From positions 216,029,982 through 216,093,981 of the forward strand of contig CP136063.1 in NCBI GenBank assembly GCA_032622095.1: DNA of 64,000 bases. The letters run 5' to 3'. The stretch comes from Siphonodentalium dalli. Lineage: Eukaryota; Mollusca; Scaphopoda; Gadilida; Siphonodentaliidae. The notes beneath the pieces are model-generated. The model saw nothing but the letters and a program-made list of their open reading frames with translations. It searched no databases and had not been told where the DNA came from. Shown here in pieces: positions 38,901 to 44,764 of this stretch; position 1 is the first letter of the stretch, and each line of letters begins with the position of its first letter. The position numbers and the translations under genes are program-made.

Positions 38901-41900
38901 TGCATTGTGCCAAACCGGGATGTTATTACATTTCCTATTTTCATTATGTAGCGACTACCGATCAACATCAATTTACTAACATGCACTTCGCTCTAGGGAA
39001 AGACAACTTCACCTTATGTTTGTGGCAGGGAGAAGTCACTTCGCCCTGAAAATCTGTTCTAGGATTGTCCCTATATTGAATCTATTTTCAAGTCTGCAAA
39101 TAGTGTGTCTGTCATTTGCAGAATGAGGTCCCCAGATGGTGAATCTTGTGATGCTATCCCACAGAGCAGGCTAGCATCAACAAATTCACCCTCTGGGCAC
39201 CTCATTCTGCTTAGGCCTCATCTTCTGGGAAGTAACTATGGTCTCAAATTAACATTGTTTTTATTTAGTTTTTCCCTTCTGTGAAGTTTCTTTTTCCGCT
39301 AATATGCAGAAGATAAAATTGAGGTTCACGTCACCAACTGTCTGGCAATATTTAACCATCAAACACTTACCTACCTTAACTGACATGAATATTTCATCTT
39401 CACCGTAAACTGTTGCAGACCCAGCCATCAGCATACAAAAATATTAAACCAAGCATCATCTGCCTTGTAGAATGTTCTGGGGACTTCTTATGATGCAATC
39501 CATTTCCGTATATATCCGCTAATTTGCAGATATCAAGATAAAATGCAGAGTTGAGGTTCCCAATGGGTGAACATCACCAACTTTAACTGGGGAAATTCAA
39601 CCTGATCCTAGGTCTCTCATAGCAGTTGAGGCCTAAGCAGAATGAGGTTCCCAGAGGGTGAATTTGGTTATGCTAGCCTGCCATGTGGGATAGCGTCACT
39701 AATTCTGCCATGTGGGATAGCGTCATCTCATTCTGCAAATGACAGACACACTTTTTACAGGCTTGTCTATTTTTAACTTTCAGGAGGAAGCATTACCTAT
39801 GTATATCAGCACCAGCCATGCCAATGCCACCGACTCCACCTCCACCAGGCCCTGGTAGCTACAATGTCATTGACTACGAGGGAGCACCAAAGCACTATAT
39901 GAGTGGCTCTGCATTTGTCTCGACAACAAGCCGATGGACAGGGGGAGAGAACAAAAGAAACATTGACATCCCTGGCCCTGGTGAGTTTTAGTTGTCTTCA
40001 ACTTAACTCTTTTTATGTCCGCTCATATTGATATATTTCTTGTGAAATTTTTTGTGAGGCTGACATGATTTGAGATACTCGTGCAGAAAATAAATAAATT
40101 TCAAAAATCGAAGTTTAATAAATCTGAGCTTTGAAGGGTTGGTTCCTCGTCTCAAATCAAATATTTTTCACCCCCGAATCAGAAGAAATAGTAATTAAGG
40201 GGTATTAAATCAGACAGGACATCTTTATTTCATTGCATCCTGTGACGTTCATTCATCATTGTGTTATCCATCCGGCTGTCTTTTTAAAGATACCCTGTCC
40301 AATTTAACCCTCCATGACTGAAGCTTCCTGAAATTTTGTGAAAACTCTGTGCCGATGCATTCTCTTATATATGTGTGTCTCCCATAGGGAGCTTTGCATA
40401 TATAAGAGAATACATTGGCCTAACAATATTTACCTTTCAAGACCTTGTAAGCCAGTGCATTGTCTTGTATATGCGAGGCTTAAGAGAATACAGGATATTT
40501 AATGCTGCACCAGGCACCTCCCATCATGAAATGTTTAACACCCCCTAATTTACAAATTTTAAGGCTTCGGGGGTAAAAGTTTTTTTGCTTTGAGTTGAGG
40601 AACCGACCCTTGAATGCTCAGAGATATTAGATTTTTCAAAGCTATTTTTTTTCTCCATTCGAATATTTGTTATTTGTTTTCAATAATTTCTGCAGATTTC
40701 TGATAGCGGCATATACAGTGAAACCTGCTTTGGGCAACCACTGCCAAGAGCGACCACCTGGCTTTAATGACCGGATTGGCTTTGTACGGACTGGTTTTAC
40801 TATATAAATGACCTGCCGTGAGCGACCACCTGTCAAACGCGACCAGCGGTCGGTGATTTGTGGCAAAAATGAAAAAATTTACCCGTTATGAACGACCACC
40901 AGACATGAAAAATAAGTCTTTAACCAGCGCTTTTCCAACGTGAGCCCCAGATGCTTCAGCAGGATGCATTTCTTTTATTAAAATTATTTCCAATCACAGA
41001 CTATGATTTGGGGATTCCCCACCGGGACATGTGACTGAGCGGAATTCCCAGCAGGAGGGATATATCATTGGTTCATTTTAATCCAAAAGTAGTATTTGGG
41101 AACGTGGATTATAAAAACTTCATCACTCTTATTGTTTTTGACGTGAATGTTGACGATGTGTTTGACCTAACTAATGTATGATGAAATACAAACAAGATCC
41201 TATGTTCCATAGTAGCATAAAATTGAGACTCTGCTTGGCTGTACTGTTGTTTTAGCGATATGCCTATCATTATAATCCAGTCGCTGCCTCATTGTGGCGA
41301 AGCATGAAAACGTTTAGGGCAAAGTGTCAAACTTACTCAACGCAGGGATTTAATGTCTGCACCCGAAGCGTTCATCATAAAGAAACCTTTGTTTAATAAA
41401 TACAGGAGTTCGCGTCCTCCCGCTATGTCTCATTGAAAGAACCATCAACACGCTGACAATTAATGCATGCTTTCCAAATTTTTATAATGCTCATTCCCGG
41501 GCTTCATATTAAATTAAAATCATTCCATGTGACATCAAGTACCAGTAGAAGTTTGCAGCCACTACGCAATGAACTATGTCGCAACAATAAAACATCAAAG
41601 AGATATTCCGTAGTCGCGAAATTTAGGTCAATCATGCACGTGTCCAGAATCATTACAGGTCAGGTCAAGGACACCCACTGTTTATGAATTTTCTGCTGTT
41701 TGCAGTTTTATTCGAAGATATTAATACATTCAAAATAATATAATAATATGTGAGACAGGAATGAAATAAAGACACGCAGTGAAGACTGATGTACGTTTAT
41801 TCCCTTTTTATCAAGTTATCATGTTGGGAGTTGATTTGCGCTCCGGCAATCTGTCGTGTTCTTCCTTCTTTCACGACTCACGTGCCCGATGTGTTCTCTG

Positions 41901-42834
41901 ATCGGCTGTTCTACTGCATTATTTAACATGCATTTACCTGTAGGCCTATCAATCTCTTTTTTATTTTTTATTAATAATAATTTAAAGTATACTTTATTAA
42001 AAAAAGATTAAACATATAATCACAATCATTTTCAACCAGTTTGTGTATAAAATAATTCACTTGCTCAGACCAGTCGAAATTGGAACAGACCTGTGTTGGC
42101 AAAATGGGTGGTCTCTCATAACAGGTTTCACTGTACATGTATGTTGGCTGTTTGTACTTAATCTACCTATACATTAATCGAACAAAGTATCGGAAAATAA
42201 AAAAAATTATGTGTCAAAGATACTTATTGGGTGATTACGAAATAAATCACATGGAATCTATAAACTAAATTTTTATGGACAACTATTCGAGAAATAATGG
42301 CCACAAGCAACTGAAATTAAACCCATAGCTGGCTGATGCAGGCAGAATGCCTCGTTTGCATGTGTCCCAGAAATAGAAACCTGTGCCCCAGAAATAGAAA
42401 ACTAAATTAACCCTTTCATGACTGAAGCTTCCTAAAATTTTGCGACAACCCTGTGCCAATGCATTCTCTTACATATGCGGGTCTCCCATGGGATGCCTCA
42501 CATATATAAGAGAATACATTGGCCTAACAATATGTACCTTGACCTTGTAAGCCAGTGCATTCTCTTATATATACGAGGCTCCCTATGGGAGACTCACATA
42601 TATAAGAGAATGCACTGGCACAGGATTTTAATGCTGCACCAGCACAGCTCCCATCGTGAAAGGGTTAACAACTGCATTTGCGCACATGCTTTTCAGAATG
42701 TTTTGGCATGAGAAACAGGAAATTTACTTTTCATGGCCTAAACATGTTGTTTTTTTTTTATTTCAGCACACTACAGACCTACAGCAGTTGGTAGGCAATC
42801 ATTCATATATAACGCAGCCGGGAGATGGATATGA
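5898..42834 (+). CDS. STPG1: STPG1 (sperm-tail PG-rich repeat protein 1 / MAPO2), complete, 9 coding exons
   Basis: Seen: nine coding exons at 5898-5985, 14960-15081, 16513-16611, 18617-18796, 21225-21339, 32840-32943, 34537-34613, 39784-39980 and 42767-42834 join in phase to 1,050 nt (349 residues plus TGA); all introns are GT-AG. PG-type repeats lie near residues 74-79 (PGPGGY), 116-121 (PGPGIY), 201-204 (PWQY), 238-243 (PGPGTY), 283-288 (PGPGSY) and 325-330 (PGPAHY). A GFGSQSRRF block sits at 56-64 and a SAFVSTTSRWT block near 302-312. The tail QSFIYN...RWI resembles the end of vertebrate STPG1, which is about 334 residues. The start codon has A at -3 and G at +4. Known: STPG proteins belong to the sperm-tail/ODF3-like repeat group; mammalian STPG1 (MAPO2) was linked to apoptosis after O6-methylguanine damage. 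Inferred: a cytoplasmic or axonemal protein with no signal peptide or membrane segment. Odd: Trp202 replaces the usual Gly of a PG repeat, and intron 5 opens with a huge splice-donor satellite. Confidence 0.93.
5986..7100. other. STPG1 intron 1, left part, nothing recognised
   Basis: Apart from the CTT microsatellite I see no element ends or exon-like frames. G-rich runs occur near 6565 and 6735. Confidence 0.55.
6146..6168 (+). repeat. CTT microsatellite
   Basis: A run of (CTT)n, about seven units, in STPG1 intron 1. Confidence 0.85.
7105..7252. mobile_element. Degenerate hAT-type MITE, right hairpin
   Basis: CTAAGCAGAATGAGGTACTC … TGACCTCATTCTGCAAATG ACAGACACACTATTTGCAGGCTTG shows the right hairpin and tip; the hairpin is diverged and no left tip was found. 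Confidence 0.65.
7791..14770. mobile_element. Long-terminal-inverted-repeat (foldback-type) element, about 7 kb
   Basis: Seen: the left arm (about 7791-10390) and right arm (about 13270-14770) are inverted diverged copies, each about 1.5 kb once the hAT inserted in the left arm is discounted. The tips read TAGTAGAGGCTCTTATGT and its complement. A possible 3-bp CAT duplication flanks them. The arms contain repeated AAGATGGCGGCCA-like words. The 2.9-kb interior has only short broken reading frames, mostly on the - strand (largest 109 codons, 10423-10752), in which I recognise no transposase. Inference: a decayed autonomous element or a foldback element with captured sequence; the superfamily is not assigned. 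It fills most of STPG1 intron 1. Confidence 0.75.
7994..9114. mobile_element. Nonautonomous hAT element (1,121 bp) inside the left arm of the long-TIR element
   Basis: The ends are TAGGGGTGCCACGATTAATC and its imperfect complement (…ATCGTGGCACCTCTA). A perfect 8-bp target duplication, ATATCTAC, lies at 7986-7993 and 9115-9122. Both subterminal regions are full of CGATTAATCG words. The 8-bp duplication and the TAGGGGTGCC tip are hAT traits. No transposase reading frame is visible. The matching position in the opposite arm of the host element lacks the insertion. Confidence 0.9.
14960..15081 (+). CDS. STPG1: STPG1 coding exon 2
   Basis: Acceptor AAATTATAG, donor ATG|GTAAGT. It encodes residues 30-70, including SSIP and GFGSQSRRF, the best conserved N-terminal blocks of the family. 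It lies 190 bp after the right end of the long-TIR element in intron 1. Confidence 0.93.
15151..15862 (+). repeat. Interspersed repeat with internal ~200-bp subrepeats (TACCCCCACTTTCG type)
   Basis: It begins ATACCCCCACTTTCGAAG with the complementary AGGGGGTATAC close by, and ends GTGGGGGTATGCTAGCACGC. Inside, TATGAACCGATTTCAATAAT-like segments recur at about 15260, 15422 and 15690. It fills the intron between exons 2 and 3. Confidence 0.6.
16513..16611 (+). CDS. STPG1: STPG1 coding exon 3
   Basis: 33 codons (residues 71-103), phase 0 at both ends. It opens with the first clear repeat, TENPGPGGY, followed by a Ser-rich stretch and SFSKKGTGGF. The acceptor is TTAATATAG; the donor AAG|GTTTGT is weaker than most in the gene. 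Confidence 0.93.
16969..17204. mobile_element. piggyBac-type MITE (CCCTTTGAGTGCC subfamily)
   Basis: TTAA on both sides. The tips are CCCTTTGAGTGCCAGG and its complement. The core hairpin TGCATTCTCTTATATATGCG is followed by a long T tract and a GGGCCGATAATATCGGCCC palindrome. Confidence 0.85.
18317..18416. mobile_element. hAT-type MITE remnant (left hairpin)
   Basis: AGAGTGTGTCATTTGCAGAA through CTCATTCTGCTTAGGCCTC is the left half of the double-hairpin family; the right half is absent. Confidence 0.65.
18561..18581. mobile_element. Solo right tip of a piggyBac-type MITE
   Basis: CAGCTCCCGTCATGAAAGGG followed by TTAA equals the right end of the family; no core precedes it. Confidence 0.5.
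18617..18796 (+). CDS. STPG1: STPG1 coding exon 4
   Basis: 60 codons (residues 104-163), phase 0 at both ends. It carries APGPGIYALPS followed by KKDFNRSGTTSTF and ends in PAPNQYE. The acceptor is CATTTCAG. The donor GAG|GTATTT is non-optimal but the reading frame supports it. Confidence 0.92.
19147..19650. mobile_element. Foldback element in STPG1 intron 4
   Basis: ATCACGTGGTTTTGAG with CGTTCAAAATGGCTGA (left) faces the complement near 19595-19640. An inner pair, TCTGACCAAAGTTG / CAACTTTGGTCAGA, lies around 19350-19420. The arms are diverged; ends and target duplication are not resolved. Confidence 0.55.
19767..19948. mobile_element. piggyBac-type MITE, intron 4 of STPG1
   Basis: TTAA at 19763-19766 and 19949-19952; the tips are CCCTTTTATGGTGGGAGC and CTTGAAAGGG. 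It has one full and one partial core hairpin. Confidence 0.8.
20002..20237. mobile_element. Double-hairpin hAT-type MITE (CAAGCCTTG family), intron 4 copy
   Basis: The termini are AAGCCTTGAAATAG / CTATTTCAAGGCTTG, with an 8-bp direct repeat AACAGATG on both flanks. The inside has two successive hairpins, each built from GAATGAGGTCCCCAGAGGG, GTGATGCTA and their complements, joined by GGGTGTAAGCAG. Small 8-bp-duplicating elements of this type fit a nonautonomous hAT family. Confidence 0.88.
21082..21201. mobile_element. piggyBac-type MITE, right half, just before exon 5
   Basis: GCCAGTGCATTCTCTTATAT, a diverged core hairpin, then ACTCCCGTCATGAAAGC and TTAA (21202-21205). The left tip is missing. 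Exon 5 starts 23 bp after the element end. Confidence 0.7.
21225..21339 (+). CDS. STPG1: STPG1 coding exon 5
   Basis: 38 codons plus one base (residues 164-201 and the first base of 202). It reads VMKYQYGKTNN... and ends SMPAP. The acceptor follows TTTTTTGTTCAG and the donor is CCTT|GTAAGT. Its last 16 bases and the donor are the founding copy of the downstream 32-bp tandem array. The last exonic base is T instead of the usual G, which makes the split codon TGG (Trp202). Confidence 0.9.
21324..27841 (+). repeat. Giant minisatellite, about 200 copies of a 32-bp unit containing the STPG1 exon 5 splice donor
   Basis: Seen: the unit GCATGCCAGCACC + TTGTAAGTTATC + ATAACTA repeats with little interruption for 6.5 kb. 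The first copy is the 3' end of exon 5 plus its 5' splice site, so almost every copy repeats CCTT|GTAAGT. Zones differ: 21340-22060 mixes GCATG and GCGTG units; 22060-25150 has higher-order blocks with CGTAACGA units and 12 shorter (about 25 bp) CACCGTATCATAATGA units that lack GTAAGT; 25900-27841 is rich in AATAGCATGTTAGCCCC and CTAGAATG variants. The array ends abruptly against a MITE remnant at 27842. 32 is not a multiple of 3 and the unit contains stops, so it is not coding. Copy number in the real genome may differ from this assembly. Confidence 0.97.
27842..27952. mobile_element. hAT-type MITE remnant (right hairpin) bounding the satellite
   Basis: TGAGGTACCTAGAGGGTGAA through ACACTAATTGGAGGCTTG is the right hairpin of the CAAGCCTTG family, with its left part missing. 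The 32-bp array stops exactly where it begins. Confidence 0.75.
28596..29473. mobile_element. Nonautonomous hAT element (878 bp) nested in a MITE
   Basis: The tips are TAGGCTTGCCGCGATTTTGG and its complement. A perfect 8-bp duplication, GTCCCCAG, lies at 28588-28595 and 29474-29481. The terminal regions contain CGATTAATCGATTTT words like those of the 7994-9114 element, so the two are related hAT families. The target is the GAGGTCCCCAGAGGG hairpin of another MITE, which continues on both sides. Confidence 0.9.
29474..29585. mobile_element. hAT-type MITE right half (continuation of the host of the nested hAT)
   Basis: GTCCCCAGAGGGTAAATTTA through CTCAGGCTTG is the right hairpin and tip. The left portion of the same element lies at about 28540-28595, before the nested hAT. 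Confidence 0.75.
29935..30030. mobile_element. hAT-type MITE remnant
   Basis: TTTAGTAGTGCTAGCC … GGGGACCTCATTCTGCAAAT, followed by GTCCAGCACCATATTC, is the right hairpin of the family, truncated on the left. Confidence 0.6.
30640..31710 (+). repeat. Degenerate tandem repeat, unit roughly 160-190 bp
   Basis: AACATGGCCGCCAGCAGCCA, GCATGACTAAATCCTTTGGC and ATCACCAAACTTC recur in order about six times. Copies are diverged and some units lack parts. It starts near TTTTTAGCTCAACTTGAC. It lies in intron 5, downstream of the minisatellite. Confidence 0.75.
32065..32158. mobile_element. Minimal palindromic piggyBac-type MITE (94 bp)
   Basis: TTAA on both sides. The arms CCCTTTCAGTGCCAAGTCCG and ATTTTTGTATCAACCCAT are near-perfect inverted copies around a short loop. 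It lacks the TGCATTCTC core, so the tips alone form the element. Confidence 0.88.
32181..32434. mobile_element. piggyBac-type MITE (CCCTTCCATGACTGG subfamily), reference copy
   Basis: TTAA at 32177-32180 and 32435-32438. The left tip is CCCTTCCATGACTGGAGCTT and the right tip AGCTCCCATCATGAAAGGG. Inside are two core hairpins separated by ATATTAACCTTGACCTTG. It begins only 18 bp after the TTAA of the 94-bp element. Confidence 0.88.
32840..32943 (+). CDS. STPG1: STPG1 coding exon 6
   Basis: 104 nt completing codon 202 and adding residues 203-236 (QYNVKDDILHES..., then SSFKSKSTRK). The acceptor follows a T-rich tract ending TTTTCCAG; the donor is GAC|GTATGT. The FKSK-S-R block matches the equivalent position of STPG1 proteins. 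Confidence 0.92.
33150..33895. mobile_element. hAT-type MITE interrupted by two other insertions
   Basis: The host runs from TTTGCAGAATGTGGTCC to ATGTCCAGCACAATATTTTGAG. Insert 1 (about 33190-33309) has GCAGCCCT / AGGGCTGC tips and an AGARG-like repeat at the borders. Insert 2 (33372-33563) is a LINE 3' end with a 13-bp duplication. Removing both restores the normal left hairpin, CATCACTAAA…CTGGAGACCTCATTCTGC. Confidence 0.7.
33372..33563 (+). mobile_element. 5'-truncated LINE 3' end (192 bp)
   Basis: A perfect 13-bp duplication AAACTGACTCACT lies at 33359-33371 and 33564-33576. The body carries AATAGGCTTGTTGTCTCATC and ends AATAAATATTGTTTAGACC, the style of non-LTR retrotransposon 3' ends widespread in marine invertebrates. 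It is too short to contain reverse transcriptase. Confidence 0.7.
34335..34437. mobile_element. CAGTAATGCCC-family MITE, right half only
   Basis: AGCTTTCCGATGAATGGC through AAAGCATTACTG matches the right arm of the 52448 element; the left arm is missing. Confidence 0.65.
34537..34613 (+). CDS. STPG1: STPG1 coding exon 7
   Basis: 25 codons plus two bases. It starts NPGPGTYNLDS and ends LVFP (the last Pro is split with exon 8). The acceptor is CAATTTACAG and the donor TCC|GTAAGT. Confidence 0.93.
35254..35460. mobile_element. piggyBac-type MITE (CCCTTCCATGACTGG subfamily)
   Basis: TTAA at 35250-35253 and 35461-35464; both core hairpins are partly deleted. It lies 29 bp before the next TTAA element. 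Confidence 0.8.
35490..35878. mobile_element. piggyBac-type MITE (CCCTTTACCC subfamily)
   Basis: TTAA on both sides; 389 bp; the same layout as 3077-3456, including the CAATATGACCATACAAATAT arm and two core hairpins. Its right TTAA (35879-35882) is also the left TTAA of the next element. Confidence 0.87.
35883..36482. mobile_element. TTAA-flanked element with CCCTTTCTATACTAAAT tips (600 bp)
   Basis: The tips are CCCTTTCTATACTAAAT and TTAGTATAGAAAGGG, with TTAA at 35879-35882 and 36483-36486. The interior has no long reading frame. A diverged relative is at 51948-52916. Confidence 0.82.
36547..36800. mobile_element. piggyBac-type MITE (CCATTTCATGGTGGG variant)
   Basis: Two core hairpins, with tips CCATTTCATGGTGGGAGC / CCATTCATGGAAGG. 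The right TTAA has decayed to TTAG. The left half is in the opposite order to the 32181 copy. Confidence 0.75.
37071..37323. mobile_element. Double-hairpin hAT-type MITE, intron 7 copy
   Basis: Full-length copy of the CAAGCCTTG family (253 bp) with both hairpins. The flanks GCAATATT and GCAGTATC agree at 6 of 8 bases, consistent with an aged target duplication. Confidence 0.85.
37617..37917. mobile_element. hAT-type MITE, long-spacer subfamily
   Basis: The tips AAGCCTGCAAATAAT / TATTTGCAGGCTTG flank a truncated left hairpin, a spacer containing AATGGGTGAACATCACCAAC and AGGTCTCTCATAGCAG, and a complete right hairpin. The spacer distinguishes it from the compact copies. Confidence 0.75.
38347..38513. 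mobile_element. piggyBac-type MITE, internally deleted
   Basis: TTAA on both sides, tips CCCTTCCATGGCGGGAGC / GTCGTGGAAAGG, one remaining core hairpin. Confidence 0.78.
39089..39765. mobile_element. hAT-type MITE (677 bp) abutting the exon 8 acceptor
   Basis: The tips are CAAGTCTGCAAATAGTG and ACAGGCTTG. A perfect 8-bp duplication TCTATTTT lies at 39081-39088 and 39766-39773. It is the long-spacer subfamily with extra internal sequence. The right duplication continues as TAACTTTCAG, the STPG1 exon 8 acceptor, so the insertion went into the pyrimidine tract. Confidence 0.9.
39784..39980 (+). CDS. STPG1: STPG1 coding exon 8
   Basis: 197 nt. It encodes a proline-rich segment (MPMPPTPPPP), then GPGSYNVIDYEG and the conserved SAFVSTTSRWT block, ending DIPGP. 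The donor is CTG|GTGAGT. Its acceptor lies only 18 bp beyond the end of a hAT-type MITE, so the target-site duplication forms its pyrimidine tract. Confidence 0.95.
40085..40665. mobile_element. Inverted-repeat element split by a piggyBac-type MITE
   Basis: The left arm (about 40085-40210) contains AAGGGTTGGTTCCTCGTCTC and TTTCACCCCCGAA. The right arm (about 40540-40665) contains the diverged complement, TTCGGGGGTAAAAG and GAGGAACCGACCCTTGAATG. The 40308-40534 MITE lies between them. Confidence 0.65.
40308..40534. mobile_element. piggyBac-type MITE inserted in another palindrome
   Basis: TTAA on both sides; the tips CCCTCCATGACTGAAG / CATCATGAAATG are diverged. It sits in the middle of the inverted-repeat element at 40085-40665. 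Confidence 0.75.
40716..42133. mobile_element. TA-flanked pogo-like DNA element (1,418 bp)
   Basis: The tips are CAGTGAAACCTG and CAGGTTTCACTG, with TA at 40714-40715 and 42134-42135. The subterminal regions repeat GCGACCACCTG-like words. A short stretch near 41540-41600 on + reads TSSTSRSLQPL, which faintly resembles the QPLDQG region of pogo transposases; this is weak. No intact transposase is present. Confidence 0.75.
42411..42664. mobile_element. piggyBac-type MITE in the last STPG1 intron
   Basis: 254 bp, TTAA on both sides, the same two-hairpin structure and size as the 32181-32434 copy. It ends 102 bp before exon 9. Confidence 0.87.
42767..42834 (+). CDS. STPG1: STPG1 coding exon 9 (terminal coding exon)
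   Basis: 68 nt, acceptor after a T-run ending TTATTTCAG. It reads AHYRPTAVGRQSFIYN... and ends RWI then TGA at 42832-42834. QSF-YN and the terminal K/R-W-I are the C-terminal signature of STPG1. Confidence 0.95.
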
Positions 42835-43004
42835 GCACAATCATGATACATGAAGGTTCATGACTTATTTCAAGCTACTGAACAACCTGCCAATGAGAGC
42901 TTTCTTTGGCTGATGGTGCAGTAAACATACAGAACCCCATTCACAATTCATCATGGACACCAAATTAAGCATTATAATTTTTATACAACCTCAGCTGTTG
43001 ACAT

Positions 43005-43430
43005 CAAGCCTGATTATTGCGTGTCTGTCATTTGCAGAATGAGGTCACCAGAGGGAGAATTTAGTGACACTATCCCGCATATTGGGCTAGCATCACTAAA
43101 TTCACCCTCTGGGGACCTCATTCTGCTTAGGCCTCATCTCTGGAAAGTTTCTTTGTTAACAAATTTCTATAGAAACTTCTTCACATAGATTCTATTTCTT
43201 TTTTAGTTTTTCTATATCCCCAAATTGGCAGATGACACATTCCTTCATCGAGGTTCCCAATGGGTGTACATCACAAATTCAACATTTGGGAACTTCAATC
43301 TGAGTCTATGTATATGAGGTCCACAGAGGGTGAATTTGGTGATACTAGACCGCTATGCGGGATAGCGTCACTAAATTCACCCTCTGAGGAGCTCATGTTG
43401 CAAATGACAGGCACACTAAACTCAGGCTTG
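43005..43430. mobile_element. hAT-type MITE in the STPG1 3' flank/UTR
   Basis: The tips are CAAGCCTGATTATTGCG and CTCAGGCTTG; both hairpins and the long spacer are present. The flanks GTTGACAT and GTTTACGT agree at 6 of 8. It starts 170 bp after the STPG1 stop codon. Confidence 0.8.
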
Positions 43431-43668
43431 GTTTACGTGTTAGCACCACCACCAGGACAAAATCATTCATGTTTCTTAAAAAAACTACAAGTCTTGGCTG
43501 GTCTTGGTAGTCTTTTATGCGGTCATCTGGATGATGGAGAATCTCATATATTACTATTGTCCCAGGCTTTGCATATTTGTAAATGGCACAGGGACTAGGG
43601 AGAGGAGGGTATTCTAAGTGATTAATGCACTTGTCCTCCAATCCCTTTTGTCATACTCATTATGAACA

Positions 43669-43674
43669 AATAAA
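43669..43674 (+). promoter_or_regulatory. Candidate STPG1 poly(A) signal AATAAA
   Basis: I saw no AATAAA between the stop codon at 42834 and this hexamer about 835 bp on. If it is used, the 3' UTR would include the MITE at 43005-43430. A non-canonical signal closer to the stop is equally possible. Confidence 0.3.
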
Positions 43675-43684
43675 ATATGTTTAA

Positions 43685-43857
43685 CCCTTTGAGTGCCAGG
43701 GGCCGATCTCATCGGCCCTAAACCTACAAAATAAGTCTGTTAAAGAATATAAGAATAAATTATTAAAATTGTAAAAATGGTCGACTCGCATATATAAGAG
43801 AATGCATTGGCACAGGGTATATGGGTTGATACAAAAATTGACCTGGCACTCAAAGGG
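43685..43857. mobile_element. piggyBac-type MITE (CCCTTTGAGTGCC subfamily), downstream of STPG1
   Basis: TTAA at 43681-43684 and 43858-43861; tips CCCTTTGAGTGCCAGG / complement. It has half of the core hairpin (GTCGACTCGCATATATAAG), in the orientation opposite to the 16969 copy. Confidence 0.82.
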
Positions 43858-44764
43858 TTAAACTAAAACTAAACTAAAAAAGGGTCTCGTGATACCAATG
43901 ACTGGGCTGCATTTCATGTAAACAAAAAGATATTCTTGTGAAAAGAAAACATTTTCAATAGCCAGTAAGACTCGAGAGAAATTGCCTCCGTGAAACTTAT
44001 ATAAGTAGTCCTACAGGAACTATTTCTCTGTATGTACATCAATCAGACAATTGATCATTAACTTTCTTATCAAATTTTTGGTTCTTTTAAAACAGTTCAA
44101 AGTACTAGTGCTATTTGTACTAGATAATGAATCATGTATATCAAAACTAAAATACATTTTTGTTGAATGGAATTATTTCCGTTTACTCTTCGCATTTTAG
44201 TGATTGAACTTTCGTCACATTTTACTTGACTTTATGCTCCATACTGGTGTCGTGAGATTTATGGGCCTTATAAAAAGGCCATGCCAATGCCAAACATGGG
44301 GTTGTTAACAGGGCTTGTGCCTGAGGCCCCTGTCAAAATGGAAATCCTGATTGTCTGCTGGGCAATTCCACAAAAAAGTGGACATGAGGTGGGGGGGGGG
44401 TAACAAATTTTAACTCGCCTTCGCTTCGTATACCGTAATACATTTTTCCTGTTAGAGGACCACTTGAAGTTACCTGAATAGACATAATTGATCCATCATG
44501 ATAATTTAGTGCATATATTTGCCTCATTAAGTAATTCCAATTTGTTCCTGTCAAAATATAATTTGTTGGGCTATTTAAACAGAATAATCCTCGATTTACA
44601 TGAAAATTTATCTTCACATTTAGCTTCACATAGATGTGGAAGCAAAACCTAAGCATAGGAAAATTGCTTAGTAGCTAGAGGAGGTCATATTGGAGAAAAA
44701 AATATTTCCATCACCATTTTCCCTGTATAGGTCAGAAAGAAAAAGGGGGCCATGACTGTTGACA

